Positions 51,803-61,285 are shown, numbered from the stretch's first letter. The stretch is 64,000 bases of DNA from CAITWD01 sp963727285 (GCA_963727285.1 CAVSFF010000009.1:310001-374000), one strand, 5' to 3'. Numbers and translations: made by a program. The notes: generated by a model from the letters alone, not told the origin.

Positions 51803-53197
51803 GTGTCGACCACGCCCGACGCAGGCCCGACCCGCCCGCCCCTGACCGGCGCCGCCCGTACGGCGCTCGTCTCCGTCGCCGCGGCGATCGTCCTGATCGC
51901 GATCAAGCTCGTCGCGGGCATCAGCTCGAACAGCCTGGCACTGCTCTCGGAAGCCGTCCACAGCTGTGCGGATCTGGTCGCGGCCCTGCTGGCCTTCCTG
52001 GCGTTACGTGTCGCCGGCCGCCCCGCCGACGCCGACCACCCATACGGCCACGGCAAGGCGGAGCACCTCTCGGCGCTGATCGAGGGGATGATGCTCGTGG
52101 CCGCGAGCGCGGTGATCATCTACGAGGCGGTGACCCGCCTGGTGGTCGGCGGCACGGAGGTCAACCCGTCGCCGTGGATCTTCGCGGTCGTCGTGGTCGT
52201 CATCGGTATCGACGGCGCGCGCGCGGTCACCTCGTGGCGGGCATCCCGACGCCATCACAGCGCCGCCTTGGCCGCCGGCGCCGTGCACTTCGTCAGTGAC
52301 ATGGCCGGCACGCTGGCCGTGCTGATCGGGCTGATCGCCGCAAAGGCGGGATACCCGGGCGCAGATTCCATCGCCGCGCTGGTCGTCGCGGCACTCGTGC
52401 TGATCGCCTCCGGTGCGCTCTTGCGCCAGAACGCCGACATCCTGCTCGACCGCGCCGCGGCCGACGACGTCACGGCGGCCCGCGCGGCCATCGACGGCGT
52501 GGGCGACGTCGAGATCCGGCGCCTCCGCCTGCGCAGCGCCGCCGGCCACCACTGGGCGGATGTCGTCGTCGCCATTCCGCCCGGTGCGGCGCTGGCCGAG
52601 GCCCACGCCACCGCGGACCGCGTCGAAGACGCGCTCGAGCGCGTACTTCCGGGCATCGACGCGGTCGTCCACGTCGAGCCGGGATCCGGCCCGCTGACCG
52701 AACGGGTGCGGGCAGCCGCCCAGGGAGTGACCGGCGTCCGCGAGGTCCACAACGTGCAGCTGCTCGATGTCGACGGCCGCACCGAGGTCAGCTTGCACCT
52801 GAAGCTCCCGGCCGCGACGCGCCTCGCCGACGCCGACGCCACGGCGCACGCCGTGCAGGCTGCGGTCCGGGCGGACGTGCCCGAGGTCGTCTCCGTACGG
52901 ACCCACATCGAGCCGCTGACCCCCACCGGCGCCGGTCACCGGGCCGACGGGGCGGGCGCGGCGCGGACCGCGACGTCGCTGCGCGACGCCATCATCGACG
53001 CGACCGGCTATGCCCCGACCGAGATCCGCCTCGTCGACGTGACGGAGGGGCAGGTCGCGTTTGTGGAGCTCGGGCTGCCGGGGTCCGTATCGCTTGCCGA
53101 TGCCCACGAGGTCGCCGGGCGCGCGCGTCGATCCGGCCGCCGCGCCGATCCCGGCCTGGTCGACGTGTTCGTTCAGACCACCGCGGCCGGCGGCTAG
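51803..53197 (+). CDS. Cation diffusion facilitator with three C-terminal ferredoxin-like domains
   Basis: This 464-residue transporter has a membrane domain with six helices (~15-210), SEAVHSCADL and HFVSDMAG for the metal site, and HPYGHGKAEHL. The usual Asp in helix II is Glu here. CDF proteins normally carry one ~80-residue cytosolic domain. This one has three in tandem: ~222-293, ~298-371 and ~391-461, each with the beta-alpha-beta pattern and an acidic/Ala-rich SLADAHATAD-type helix. It exports Zn, Fe, Mn or Co. It diverges from the glutamate-synthase-like gene. Confidence 0.88.
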   Translation: MSTTPDAGPTRPPLTGAARTALVSVAAAIVLIAIKLVAGISSNSLALLSEAVHSCADLVAALLAFLALRVAGRPADADHPYGHGKAEHLSALIEGMMLVAASAVIIYEAVTRLVVGGTEVNPSPWIFAVVVVVIGIDGARAVTSWRASRRHHSAALAAGAVHFVSDMAGTLAVLIGLIAAKAGYPGADSIAALVVAALVLIASGALLRQNADILLDRAAADDVTAARAAIDGVGDVEIRRLRLRSAAGHHWADVVVAIPPGAALAEAHATADRVEDALERVLPGIDAVVHVEPGSGPLTERVRAAAQGVTGVREVHNVQLLDVDGRTEVSLHLKLPAATRLADADATAHAVQAAVRADVPEVVSVRTHIEPLTPTGAGHRADGAGAARTATSLRDAIIDATGYAPTEIRLVDVTEGQVAFVELGLPGSVSLADAHEVAGRARRSGRRADPGLVDVFVQTTAAGG

Positions 53198-53208
53198 CCG
53201 ACGCGCGG

Positions 53209-53967
53209 ATGCGATTCCGGCAGATCACGCCCGAGGTCCTCGTCGGGACGAGCCACTCCTGGTCGACGACGTGCACGATCGCCGGCCCCGGGGGGTCGCT
53301 GGTCGTCGACGGACCGGTCGGACCGGCCGATGCCGCGGCGCTCGCCGGGCGGGCCGGCGCCCGCGAGGTGATCGCGACCCACGCGGACTGGGATCACCTG
53401 CTGGCGCCGCTGGCATTTCCGACCGCCCGCCTGCGCGCCGGCGCGGCGACGCTGCAGCGCCTCGCGACCGAACGCCCGTCGATCGCCGACGAGTTGACGG
53501 CGTGGGACCTCGCCCACGGATTCCCGCCACGCCGGCTCCCGGGCTGGGCCGACGCCGATACGCTGCCCACGGATGGTCGTACCGAGACGACGGCGGGTCC
53601 GGTCGAGATCATTCCGGCCCCCGGACATACCACCGACGGTATCGCGATCTTGCTCATCGGGCAGTGCGTGCTCGCCGCCGGCGACTACCTGTCGCCCATC
53701 GAAATTCCCGCGGTCGACGGCGAGGCGGGAATCGCGGCCTATCTGGACACGCTTGCGCGGCTCGACGCGATCGTCGCCGCGGCCGACTGGGTCGTGCCGG
53801 GGCACGGCTGGCCGCTGCCCCGCGCCCGCGCCCGCGCCGTGCTCGGAGCCGACTACGACTATCTCGCGCGCGTCGCCGCGACCGGTGACGCGCCGCTGCC
53901 ACGCCATGCGGGAGATCCGGTGCAGCGGCGACAGCACGCGCGCAACCGTGCGCTGTCGCGCGGCTAG
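53209..53967 (+). CDS. MBL-fold metal-dependent hydrolase
   Basis: This 252-residue metallo-beta-lactamase fold protein has the metal motif THADWDHLLAPL, that is HxDxDH instead of the common HxHxDH, followed by PAPGHTTDGIAIL, AAGDYLSP and VVPGHGWPL. A zinc ligand His is replaced by Asp, so metal preference may differ. Substrate unknown. It starts 11 bp after the CDF gene. Its TAG and the stop of the converging HD-GYP gene share CTAG. Confidence 0.83.
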   Translation: MRFRQITPEVLVGTSHSWSTTCTIAGPGGSLVVDGPVGPADAAALAGRAGAREVIATHADWDHLLAPLAFPTARLRAGAATLQRLATERPSIADELTAWDLAHGFPPRRLPGWADADTLPTDGRTETTAGPVEIIPAPGHTTDGIAILLIGQCVLAAGDYLSPIEIPAVDGEAGIAAYLDTLARLDAIVAAADWVVPGHGWPLPRARARAVLGADYDYLARVAATGDAPLPRHAGDPVQRRQHARNRALSRG

Positions 53968-54593
53968 CGCGCCCCGAAGACCACGCGGTCGAGGGCGTCA
54001 ACCGCCACCGGCCAGAACTGGGTCCCGGCGTGCACGCGACACTCGACGATCGCCTCGTCCACGGTTCGCGTGCTGCCGTATGGCCGCACGGAGATGATCG
54101 CATCCCATGCGTCGGCGACGGCGATGATCCGCGCACCCTCGGGGATGCGAACCCCGGCAAGGCCGTCCGGGTAGCCGCCCCCGCTCCAGCGCTCGTGGTG
54201 ATGGCGGACCCACGCGACTTGCTCAGGCCGCAGGACCCCGTCGAGCATCTCGGCGCCGATCCGGGAGTGATCCTTGACGGTCTCGTACTCCTGCTCGGTG
54301 AGCTGCGCCGGCTTGAACAGGATTTGATCCGGGATCGCGATCTTGCCGACGTCGTGGACGACGGACGCCTCATGGAGCAGCGCGCAGTCGGGCTCCGACC
54401 AGCCGAGCTCGCGTGCAATGGCGGCCGCGAGATCGGCGACCCGATCGGAATGCCGCCGCGTCGACGGATCCTTGGCGTCGACCGCGCGCGCCAGGCCAAG
54501 CCGTGCCGTCAGGGCGGCACCCGGCTTCGGCGCCGCGGATGGGGCGTGTGTCCCGGCCGTCGGGCCGGCGCTGGGACGCCTGGCGGAGGTCAA
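53964..54593 (-). CDS. HD-GYP domain phosphodiesterase
   Basis: This 209-residue single-domain protein has RHSDRVADLAAAIARELG, HEASVVHDVGKIAIPD (the HD pair), HSRIGAEML, HHERWSGGGYPDGL (the GYP motif) and ADAWDAIIS. HD-GYP proteins hydrolyse cyclic di-GMP or related cyclic dinucleotides. No sensory domain is fused; the first ~35 residues are Pro/Ala-rich. It diverges from the FAD reductase gene. Confidence 0.87.
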   Translation of the reverse strand: MTSARRPSAGPTAGTHAPSAAPKPGAALTARLGLARAVDAKDPSTRRHSDRVADLAAAIARELGWSEPDCALLHEASVVHDVGKIAIPDQILFKPAQLTEQEYETVKDHSRIGAEMLDGVLRPEQVAWVRHHHERWSGGGYPDGLAGVRIPEGARIIAVADAWDAIISVRPYGSTRTVDEAIVECRVHAGTQFWPVAVDALDRVVFGAR

Positions 54594-54727
54594 CGGACGA
54601 CCGCGTCGACGACTGGCTCACGCTCACGGAAGCAGACGGGCATACGCGGACAGATTCACCCCGTGCCGGGAATTCCCTGCACGTGGTGGTGGCCCCTCCC
54701 GGGCGCGACGTGTCAGACTCTCCGCCG

Positions 54728-55891
54728 ATGCCGGAGCATGCTGATGTGATCGTCGTCGGGGCCGGACCGGCGGGCTCGACCGCCGCCTTCCGCCTCGCGA
54801 CCGAAGGCGCCCGGGTGGTCGTCCTCGACCGCCAGCGCTTCCCCCGCGACAAGCCTTGCGGCGGTGGCGTCACCGCCCGTGGCGCGCGGCTGCTGCCCTT
54901 CTCGATCGATCCGGTCGTCGAACGCGTCGTGGACCGGATCAACGTCACGATGGGCCACCACGGACCGCGACGCGATGTCTGCGCCGATGTGCCGCTGGTG
55001 TACATGACCCAGCGGCGACGGCTCGATCAGTTCCTCATCGACCAGGCCGTCGCCGCGGGTGTCGACTTCCGGGACGGAACGCGGGTCCGCGCGATCGACG
55101 TGACACCGGACGGGGTGCGGGTCCGCACCGACCACGGCGTGATCGCCGCCGCGGTCCTGGTCGGCGCCGACGGCGCCAACGGTGTCTCCCGGACCGCACT
55201 CGGCGCGCCGGACCCCTCGTTCGCGGTCGCGCTGGAGGGCAACCTTCCGCGCGGGGCCGCAGGATTCGACGACCGGACCTACGAAACCGCCGCGCTCCTC
55301 GAGTTCGCGACGGTCCCGGGCGGCTACGGGTGGATCTTCCCCAAAGGCGACCACACCAATTTCGGCGTCGGCGGATGGCTCACCGAAGGGCCCCGCCTGC
55401 GCGCGCATCTGGACGAGCTGTGCGCCGCGCACGGCGTCGGGCCCGACGCCCTCGAGCACCTGCGCGGGCACCGGCTGCCGATCCGGCGCGCCGGCACCCC
55501 CGTCGCCACCCCGCGGGCGGTTCTGGTTGGCGACGCGGCGGGCCTGGTCGACCCGTTCAGCGGCGACGGAATGTACGAGGCGTTCCTGTCGAGCAAGATC
55601 GCCGCCGAGACCATCGCGGACCTGCTCGGCGGCGACGCCGACGACCTGTCCGGCTACCCGGACCGGCTCGGCGCGGCCCTCGAACCGCACATGGCCGGGG
55701 CGTGGGTCGCGAAGCTGATGATCGAGCGCAGCCCCGCCGTCATGATGGGCATCCTGCACATTCCCGGCATGACGCGCGTCGTGGCGGAGCGGATGGGCAA
55801 CGTCGATTCCGGACACGGCCCGGTCACCCGCCGGGTGGCACGCCGGGTCGGCCGCCGCGCGCGTCGCGCGCTCGGTAGCCACGCCGCCTGA
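54728..55891 (+). CDS. Geranylgeranyl reductase-family FAD oxidoreductase
   Basis: This 387-residue flavoprotein has the FAD dinucleotide fold VIVVGAGPAGSTAAFRLATEGA, RDKPCGGGVTARG, a second FAD contact VLVGADGANGVSR and LVGDAAGLVDPFSGDGMYEAF. These are typical of GGR-like reductases that saturate isoprenoid chains of menaquinone or lipids. The actual substrate is not determinable. ATG 54728 was chosen over a longer ORF. Confidence 0.88.
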   Translation: MPEHADVIVVGAGPAGSTAAFRLATEGARVVVLDRQRFPRDKPCGGGVTARGARLLPFSIDPVVERVVDRINVTMGHHGPRRDVCADVPLVYMTQRRRLDQFLIDQAVAAGVDFRDGTRVRAIDVTPDGVRVRTDHGVIAAAVLVGADGANGVSRTALGAPDPSFAVALEGNLPRGAAGFDDRTYETAALLEFATVPGGYGWIFPKGDHTNFGVGGWLTEGPRLRAHLDELCAAHGVGPDALEHLRGHRLPIRRAGTPVATPRAVLVGDAAGLVDPFSGDGMYEAFLSSKIAAETIADLLGGDADDLSGYPDRLGAALEPHMAGAWVAKLMIERSPAVMMGILHIPGMTRVVAERMGNVDSGHGPVTRRVARRVGRRARRALGSHAA

Positions 55892-55981
55892 CACCCCGTC
55901 GACCGGTGATACCGAGACCGGGGCCGGCGGCCACTACGCTGTGAGGGCACTTCCCGGCCCTTCCGCGACGTCCGAGGCGAC

Positions 55982-57466
55982 ATGCGCACACCGGAACCGC
56001 ACCCGCTCATCCTGCTGACGGGCCCGACGGGGTATGTCGGGGGGCGGCTGTTGGCCGCGCTTGAGGCCGATGGCCTGCGGGTCCGGTGCCTGGCCCGCCG
56101 CCCGGAGGCCCTGCGGGGCCGGGCCGGTCCGTTCACCGAGATCGCCGAGGGCGACATCCGCGACGCGACGCGCGTCGCGGAGGCGATGCAGGGTGTGGAC
56201 GTCGCCTTCTACCTGGTCCACTCCATGGGTTCGAAAGGGGCCTTTGCGAGCGAGGACCGGGACGCGGCGATCGTCTTCGCCACCGCCGCCCGCGATGCCG
56301 GGGTCCGGCGAATCGTCTACCTCGGCGGCCTGGGTTCGGGCGAGGACCTGTCCGACCATCTGGCGAGCCGACAGGAGGTCGGACGGCTGTTGGCCCTCAG
56401 CGGCGTGCCGACCGTGGAATTCCGCGCCGGCATCATCATCGGATCCGGCAGTCTGGCGTTCGACGCAATGCGGGCCCTGGTGCGGCAGCTGCCCGTGATG
56501 ATCGTGCCGCGCTGGGTCGGCACGCTGACCCAGCCGATCGCCATTGACGACGTGATCGCCTACCTGCTGGCGGCTGCCGACCCGGACCGCCCCGCCGAGG
56601 GCGTCTATGGGATCGGCGGGCCCGACCGCCTGTCCTACGGCCGTCTGATGACCGAATACGCCCGCCAGCGCGGGTGGCGCCGCATCATCATCCCGGTGCC
56701 CATCCTCAGCCCGCGTCTGTCGAGCTTGTGGCTCGGGCTCGTCACGCCGGTGTACGCCCGTGTTGCCCGCAAGATGATCGACGGGCTCCGGAACGAAACG
56801 CTGGTCCACGACGACCGGGCACACGACGCCTTCCCCGACATCACGCCACGGGGCGTCGCCCAGGCGATTGCCGAGGCGACGCACGGACGCGACGATGCGC
56901 CGACGCGGTGGTCCGATGCCGTCTCGTCGGCAGGCCGCTGGGCCGGCGTCCGCCCGGTGCGTGGCGCGGTCTTCACCGACACCCGCACGCGATGGGTCGA
57001 CGCACCGCCGGAGCTGGCGTTCGCGCCGATCCAGCGGATCGGCGGCCGCGTGGGCTGGTACTTCGGGGATCCTCTCTGGGACCTCCGCGGCTGGCTTGAC
57101 GTGGCAGTCGGCGGCGTCGGAACCCGCCGCGGCCGCCGACACCCGGTGGATCTCGCGCCGGGCGACACGATCGACTTCTGGCGCGTCGAGGAGTTCATCC
57201 CTGATCGCCACCTGCGCCTGGTCGCCGAGATGCGGCTGCCCGGCACGGCCTGGCTGGAATTTGACGTCGTTCCTCGCGGGTCGGGATCCGAAATCCGTCA
57301 GACCGCGTCGTACGCCCCGTCGGGCCCGCTGGGCCGTGCCTACTGGTACGCGGTCGCCCCGTTCCACGGCGTGCTCTTTCCCAAGATGCTCGAGCGCATC
57401 GCGGCGGCAGTGCCGGAGGCGGTGCCGGCGGTCGCGGATCCGCCGGTTGCGGATCCCTTGGCCTGA
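55982..57466 (+). CDS. NAD(P)-binding SDR protein with DUF2867 domain
   Basis: This 494-residue protein has two parts. Residues ~8-230 are an atypical SDR/NmrA-like domain (LLTGPTGYVGGRLLAALEADG, YLVHSMGS, VYLGGLGSG). Residues ~330-480 form a DUF2867-type domain (WYFGDPLWDLRGWLDVAVGG, FWRVEEFIPDRHLRLVAEM). The fusion is common in actinobacteria; function is unknown, possibly lipid or cofactor related. AGG stands just before ATG 55982. Confidence 0.87.
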   Translation: MRTPEPHPLILLTGPTGYVGGRLLAALEADGLRVRCLARRPEALRGRAGPFTEIAEGDIRDATRVAEAMQGVDVAFYLVHSMGSKGAFASEDRDAAIVFATAARDAGVRRIVYLGGLGSGEDLSDHLASRQEVGRLLALSGVPTVEFRAGIIIGSGSLAFDAMRALVRQLPVMIVPRWVGTLTQPIAIDDVIAYLLAAADPDRPAEGVYGIGGPDRLSYGRLMTEYARQRGWRRIIIPVPILSPRLSSLWLGLVTPVYARVARKMIDGLRNETLVHDDRAHDAFPDITPRGVAQAIAEATHGRDDAPTRWSDAVSSAGRWAGVRPVRGAVFTDTRTRWVDAPPELAFAPIQRIGGRVGWYFGDPLWDLRGWLDVAVGGVGTRRGRRHPVDLAPGDTIDFWRVEEFIPDRHLRLVAEMRLPGTAWLEFDVVPRGSGSEIRQTASYAPSGPLGRAYWYAVAPFHGVLFPKMLERIAAAVPEAVPAVADPPVADPLA

Positions 57467-57537
57467 GGACCGGTTGCGGGCGACGGGCGGCACCGGTCCG
57501 GTCGCATCCGCGCGTCCCGTGCGCCATGCTGTAGCCA

Positions 57538-58410
57538 ATGACCGAGATCACCTGGACCACCCCGCTGCATGACCTCCGCGACCCGATCGTCGTCGCCGCA
57601 TTTCGCGGTTGGAACGACGCGGCATCCGCCGCATCGGCGGCCCTCGCCTACGTGGCGGGCAAGCTCGACGCCACGTCGGCGGGCACGATCGACCCCGAAG
57701 AGTTCTACGACTTCCAGGCGACACGACCGATGGTCGATCTCACGACTCCCGGCGCACACACGCTGACCTGGCCCGAGGTCGAGATCCTCGTCGGCAGCGG
57801 CGCGGCGCGGGACGTGGTGTTCGTCGCAGGCATCGAGCCGTCGATGCGCTGGCGCACGTTCTGCGATCTGCTCATCGACGCGGCGCTCGCCGCCGGGGCA
57901 ACGACGTTCGTGACGCTCGGCGCGTTCCTGGCCGACACCCCGCACACCCGCCCGCCCCGGCTGACCGGGATGGCATCGGACCCCGACGTCCTTGCCGGGA
58001 TGCACATCCAGGAGCCGGCGTACCGCGGTCCGTCGGGCATCGTCGGCGTGCTCAACCAGCTGTCAGTCGAGCGCGGAATGGCCAGCATCTCCCTGTGGGC
58101 CCCGGCATCGCACTACGCCGCCGGCATCACGAATGCCAAGGCCGCGCTGGCGCTGGTGCGCGCGCTCGAGCAGACCACCCGTGTCGCGGTCGACCTGACC
58201 GAGCTGCACGCGTCGTCGGCCGCCTATGAGCTGCAGGTCTCCCGGGCCGTGGAATCGGATCCCCGGTTGGCCGAACTGGTCCACCAGCTCGAGAACGCCA
58301 GCGACGAGGATCTGGCGTTCGACCCCGGGGCACTGCCCTCCGGAGATGAACTGGCGTTGGAGCTCGAGCGCTTCCTGCGCGAGCGCGAGTCGGACTCCGG
58401 GAACTCCTAG
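57538..58410 (+). CDS. PAC2 (proteasome assembly chaperone) family protein
   Basis: This 290-residue protein starts with VVAAFRGWNDAASAASAAL and has TWPEVEILVGSGAARDVV, LGAFLADTPHTRPP and HYAAGITNAKAALALVRAL. This is the actinobacterial PAC2 family, often found in organisms with a 20S proteasome; its role there is not proven. The C-terminal ~30 residues are acidic. A CATGCT hexamer ends 7 bases before ATG 57538. Its TAG shares CTAG with the histidine kinase stop. Confidence 0.87.
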   Translation: MTEITWTTPLHDLRDPIVVAAFRGWNDAASAASAALAYVAGKLDATSAGTIDPEEFYDFQATRPMVDLTTPGAHTLTWPEVEILVGSGAARDVVFVAGIEPSMRWRTFCDLLIDAALAAGATTFVTLGAFLADTPHTRPPRLTGMASDPDVLAGMHIQEPAYRGPSGIVGVLNQLSVERGMASISLWAPASHYAAGITNAKAALALVRALEQTTRVAVDLTELHASSAAYELQVSRAVESDPRLAELVHQLENASDEDLAFDPGALPSGDELALELERFLRERESDSGNS

Positions 58411-59768
58411 CCGACAGTCGGCGGCGGGTCGGCGTCGGCCCCGGCCACGGGCAGTTCGAGCGTCATCCGCGATCCGTCGACGGTCACCGTGCCGTTGTGG
58501 GCGGTCGCGGTCGCCCGCACGATCGCCAGTCCGAGCCCGCTGCCGGGCCGGCCCGTCGACTCCGGACCTCGCCAGAACCGGCCGAATGCCTCCTCGACCC
58601 GGTCGGGCGGGATGCCGGGGCCCGTGTCCGTGACGACGAGGCGCGCCACGCGCCCGTCAACGGTCAGCCCGACCGTCACCGGGCCATCGGCGGGACCATG
58701 GATGCGTGCGTTGTCGAGCAGGTTTGCCACAGCTCCGGCGAGTGCGACCGCGTCGCCCCATACGACCGCCGCGGCGATCTGTTCGGGCACCGCACCGGCC
58801 CGGCGCGCCTCGGCCACCGCAAGCGCGGCGAGATCGACCCGGGAATAGGGGCGGTCGCGCGACTCGGCGCGTTCAAGCGCGAGCAAGTCGTCGATCAGCT
58901 GGCCCACACGCTTGGCGTCGTCGTCGATCTCGCCGAGAACGTCCGCGTCGGCCCCGTGGCGGGCGAGGTACGCAGCATTTCCGCGCAGGGACGTGAGCGG
59001 CGTACGCAGCTGGTGGGACGCGTCCGCCAGGAACCGGCGTTCGGTCGCACGCGAGCGCTCAAGTGCCGCGAGCATGCCGTTGAGCGTCGCCGAGAGTTCG
59101 GCAACCTCCCGCGGCGCATCGTCTTCGGGGAGCCGCGCCGCGGGATCGGCACCGGTACCGATCGCGCTGGCGGCGGCCGTCAGTCGGCGCAAGGGGCGCA
59201 GGCCGCGGCCGGCGACGAGCGCGACCAACACGCCCCCGAGAATCGCGGCGGCGACGGCGCTCAGCGCGATCGCCGCACGGACGTGCCGGAGGGTGTCCTG
59301 GACCGATGACAGCGATGACCCGACCAGGACAGCGCCGCCCGCGGCGGCTCCGCCGGTGTCCGGCATGGGAGCCGCGTAGACGCGCATCGAATTGCCGCCG
59401 AAGTCGGCGGTGGCGTATCCGCTGACTCCCGCCGAGATCGCCTGCCGGACCACCGCATCGCCGGGCAGGCGTCGTCCGCCGAGTGCCGGAGAGGCGGCAA
59501 CCACTGCACCGGTTCGGCTGAAGACCTCGACCTCGGCCTCGGTGCCGCCGGTCGGTGACGCGAGCGCCCCGGGCGCGGTCAACAGCCCCGGCGTCGAGGC
59601 CCCGAGCCGGACGACGTCGATCGCGCGGTCCCGGAGCGTCTGGTCGAGGGATCCCCGCACCTCGTTGCCGACGAGCACGGCCACCGTGACGCCGAGTGCG
59701 CCCACCACGAGGATGATCGCCGCGACGGCCCCGGCGACCACGCGGGCTCGCAGGCTCAGCCGGTTCAT
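58407..59768 (-). CDS. Sensor histidine kinase
   Basis: This 453-residue membrane kinase has helix 1 (~12-34), an extracytoplasmic sensor (~35-155), helix 2 (~160-185), HAMP, HisKA with ADASHQLRTPLTSLRG, and HATPase_c with NLLDNARIHG, DTGPGIPP and GSGLGLAIV. It is a typical OmpR-partner kinase. ATG 59768 overlaps the regulator stop (ATGA). With the upstream ABC transporter and LolA-like gene it suggests envelope-stress sensing. Confidence 0.94.
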   Translation of the reverse strand: MNRLSLRARVVAGAVAAIILVVGALGVTVAVLVGNEVRGSLDQTLRDRAIDVVRLGASTPGLLTAPGALASPTGGTEAEVEVFSRTGAVVAASPALGGRRLPGDAVVRQAISAGVSGYATADFGGNSMRVYAAPMPDTGGAAAGGAVLVGSSLSSVQDTLRHVRAAIALSAVAAAILGGVLVALVAGRGLRPLRRLTAAASAIGTGADPAARLPEDDAPREVAELSATLNGMLAALERSRATERRFLADASHQLRTPLTSLRGNAAYLARHGADADVLGEIDDDAKRVGQLIDDLLALERAESRDRPYSRVDLAALAVAEARRAGAVPEQIAAAVVWGDAVALAGAVANLLDNARIHGPADGPVTVGLTVDGRVARLVVTDTGPGIPPDRVEEAFGRFWRGPESTGRPGSGLGLAIVRATATAHNGTVTVDGSRMTLELPVAGADADPPPTVG

Positions 59769-60420
59769 GCGACGAAGGTGTAGCCGACTCCGCGCACGGT
59801 CCGGATCTCGGCCCGGTCGCCGAGCTTGCTCCGCAGGAACGCGACGTATCGGTCGACGACGCCGAGTCCGGCGTCGTCCCCCCACACCTCCCGCAGGGCG
59901 CGCTCGCGGGTGACCACGATATTGGGGCGTCGCATCAGCAGCTCGAGCAGGGCGGCCTCGCGCGCGGTCAACTCGATCGTGCGGTCGCCGGCCTGCACCA
60001 GCCGGGCCGCCGTGTCGAGACGCAGCTCCCCCGCCGTGCGGACCGATCCCGGCGGCCGCCCCCGGCGCAGCAGCGCCCGGATGCGCGCCAACAGTTCGCC
60101 GGAGTCGAACGGTTTGGCCAGATAGTCGTCTGCGCCCGCGTCGAGCCCGGCGACCCGATCGGCGACCGCGTCCCGGGCGGTCACGAGGATGACCGGTGTG
60201 TCGACCCCAGGCGGCGCATCTGGCGGCAGACCTCGAAGCCGTCGAGGCCGGGCATCGCGACGTCGAGCACGACCAGGTCGGGGTGCTGGACGCGACGGCG
60301 ACCAACGCCTGCGGCGCCGTCGGCGGCCTCGCCGACGACATATCCCTCCGCGCCGATCGTGCGCGCCAACATCCGGCGCACCGGCGGGTCGTCGTCAACG
60401 ATAAGAATCCGCTCGCTCAC
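59765..60420 (-). CDS. OmpR-family response regulator (one frameshift)
   Basis: The receiver starts ERILIVDDDPPVRRML, with phospho-acceptor Asp in DLVVLDVAMPGLDGFE. After the CCCC (GGGG) run at 60205-60208 the frame changes. The other frame continues TARDAVADRVAGLDAGADDY, LAKPF and a winged-helix DNA-binding domain (LTAREAALLELLMRRPNIVV, VDRYVAFLRSKL). Adding one G there restores a ~219-residue protein. The domain integrity on both sides argues for a consensus indel. GTG 60420 start. Confidence 0.86.
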
Positions 60421-60466
60421 ACCGCCAACTATGGACTGCGCACGGGGTGAGCGCGATCCGACGGGA

Positions 60467-61285
60467 TCAGCCGCCCGCCACGTCGCGACGCAGGAACACC
60501 AGATACCCCGCGACCACGGCGGGCACGCAGTACAGCGCGCAGACCCACGCGGCGTGGACGATCGGCGACCAGTCGATCGGCTGTCGCAACAGTCCCTGCC
60601 AGGCGTCAAACTGCCGCGTCAGCAGGTACGGCTGCAACCACTCGAGCCCGGGCAGGATGCCGACCAACTCGATCAGCAGGACGGTCACCAGCGTGCCGAC
60701 GACGGCGGCCGCGCTGTTGCGGGTGATCGTCGACAGCATCACGCCGATCAGCGCGACGGTCCAGAGCGGGATCAGGTAGACCCCGAAACTCGCAAGCACG
60801 AGCGCCAGCGCCTGGCCGGCACTGACCGTGCTGCCCGAGAGGGTTGTCAGCGAGTTGAATCCGGACACCATCGACCCCGCAACGATCGCGACCCCGCCGA
60901 GCAGCGCGAGTGCCGCGACGGTGTACGTGAGGGCGGCCAAGATCTTCCCGGCGAACACCTGCCCGCGCTGCAGCGATCGCGTCAGGACGGTCTTGAGGGT
61001 CCCATACTGATCCTCGGAGGCGACGATGTCGCCGGCGACCAGCGCGGTGATCAGGGGGAGCAGGAACGCAGATGCGAAGGTCAGCAACACGAGCGGGATC
61101 GCCAGACCCGACTGGTGCACGTAGGCCCCGAACGGCACGTCGTTCGGCCGGCCGTGACGGAACGACAGGGTGATCGTGAACGCCAATGGCACCCCGATCG
61201 CCGCAAACAGGCCGAGGTACGTGCGCTTGAGTGAGATCAGCTTGCGCAGTTCCCATCGGTAGACGGTCAAGATCCCCGGCGTCAT
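60467..61285 (-). CDS. ABC transporter permease
   Basis: This 272-residue membrane protein has six hydrophobic segments and the ABC-2 layout: a charged N-terminus (YRWELRKLISLKRTYLG), the cytoplasmic EDQYGTLKTVLTRSLQRGQVF and several Gly/Ala-rich helices. It pairs with the adjacent ATPase (ATGA overlap). Substrate unknown; such pairs export antibiotics, lipids or peptides. Confidence 0.9.
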   Translation of the reverse strand: MTPGILTVYRWELRKLISLKRTYLGLFAAIGVPLAFTITLSFRHGRPNDVPFGAYVHQSGLAIPLVLLTFASAFLLPLITALVAGDIVASEDQYGTLKTVLTRSLQRGQVFAGKILAALTYTVAALALLGGVAIVAGSMVSGFNSLTTLSGSTVSAGQALALVLASFGVYLIPLWTVALIGVMLSTITRNSAAAVVGTLVTVLLIELVGILPGLEWLQPYLLTRQFDAWQGLLRQPIDWSPIVHAAWVCALYCVPAVVAGYLVFLRRDVAGG

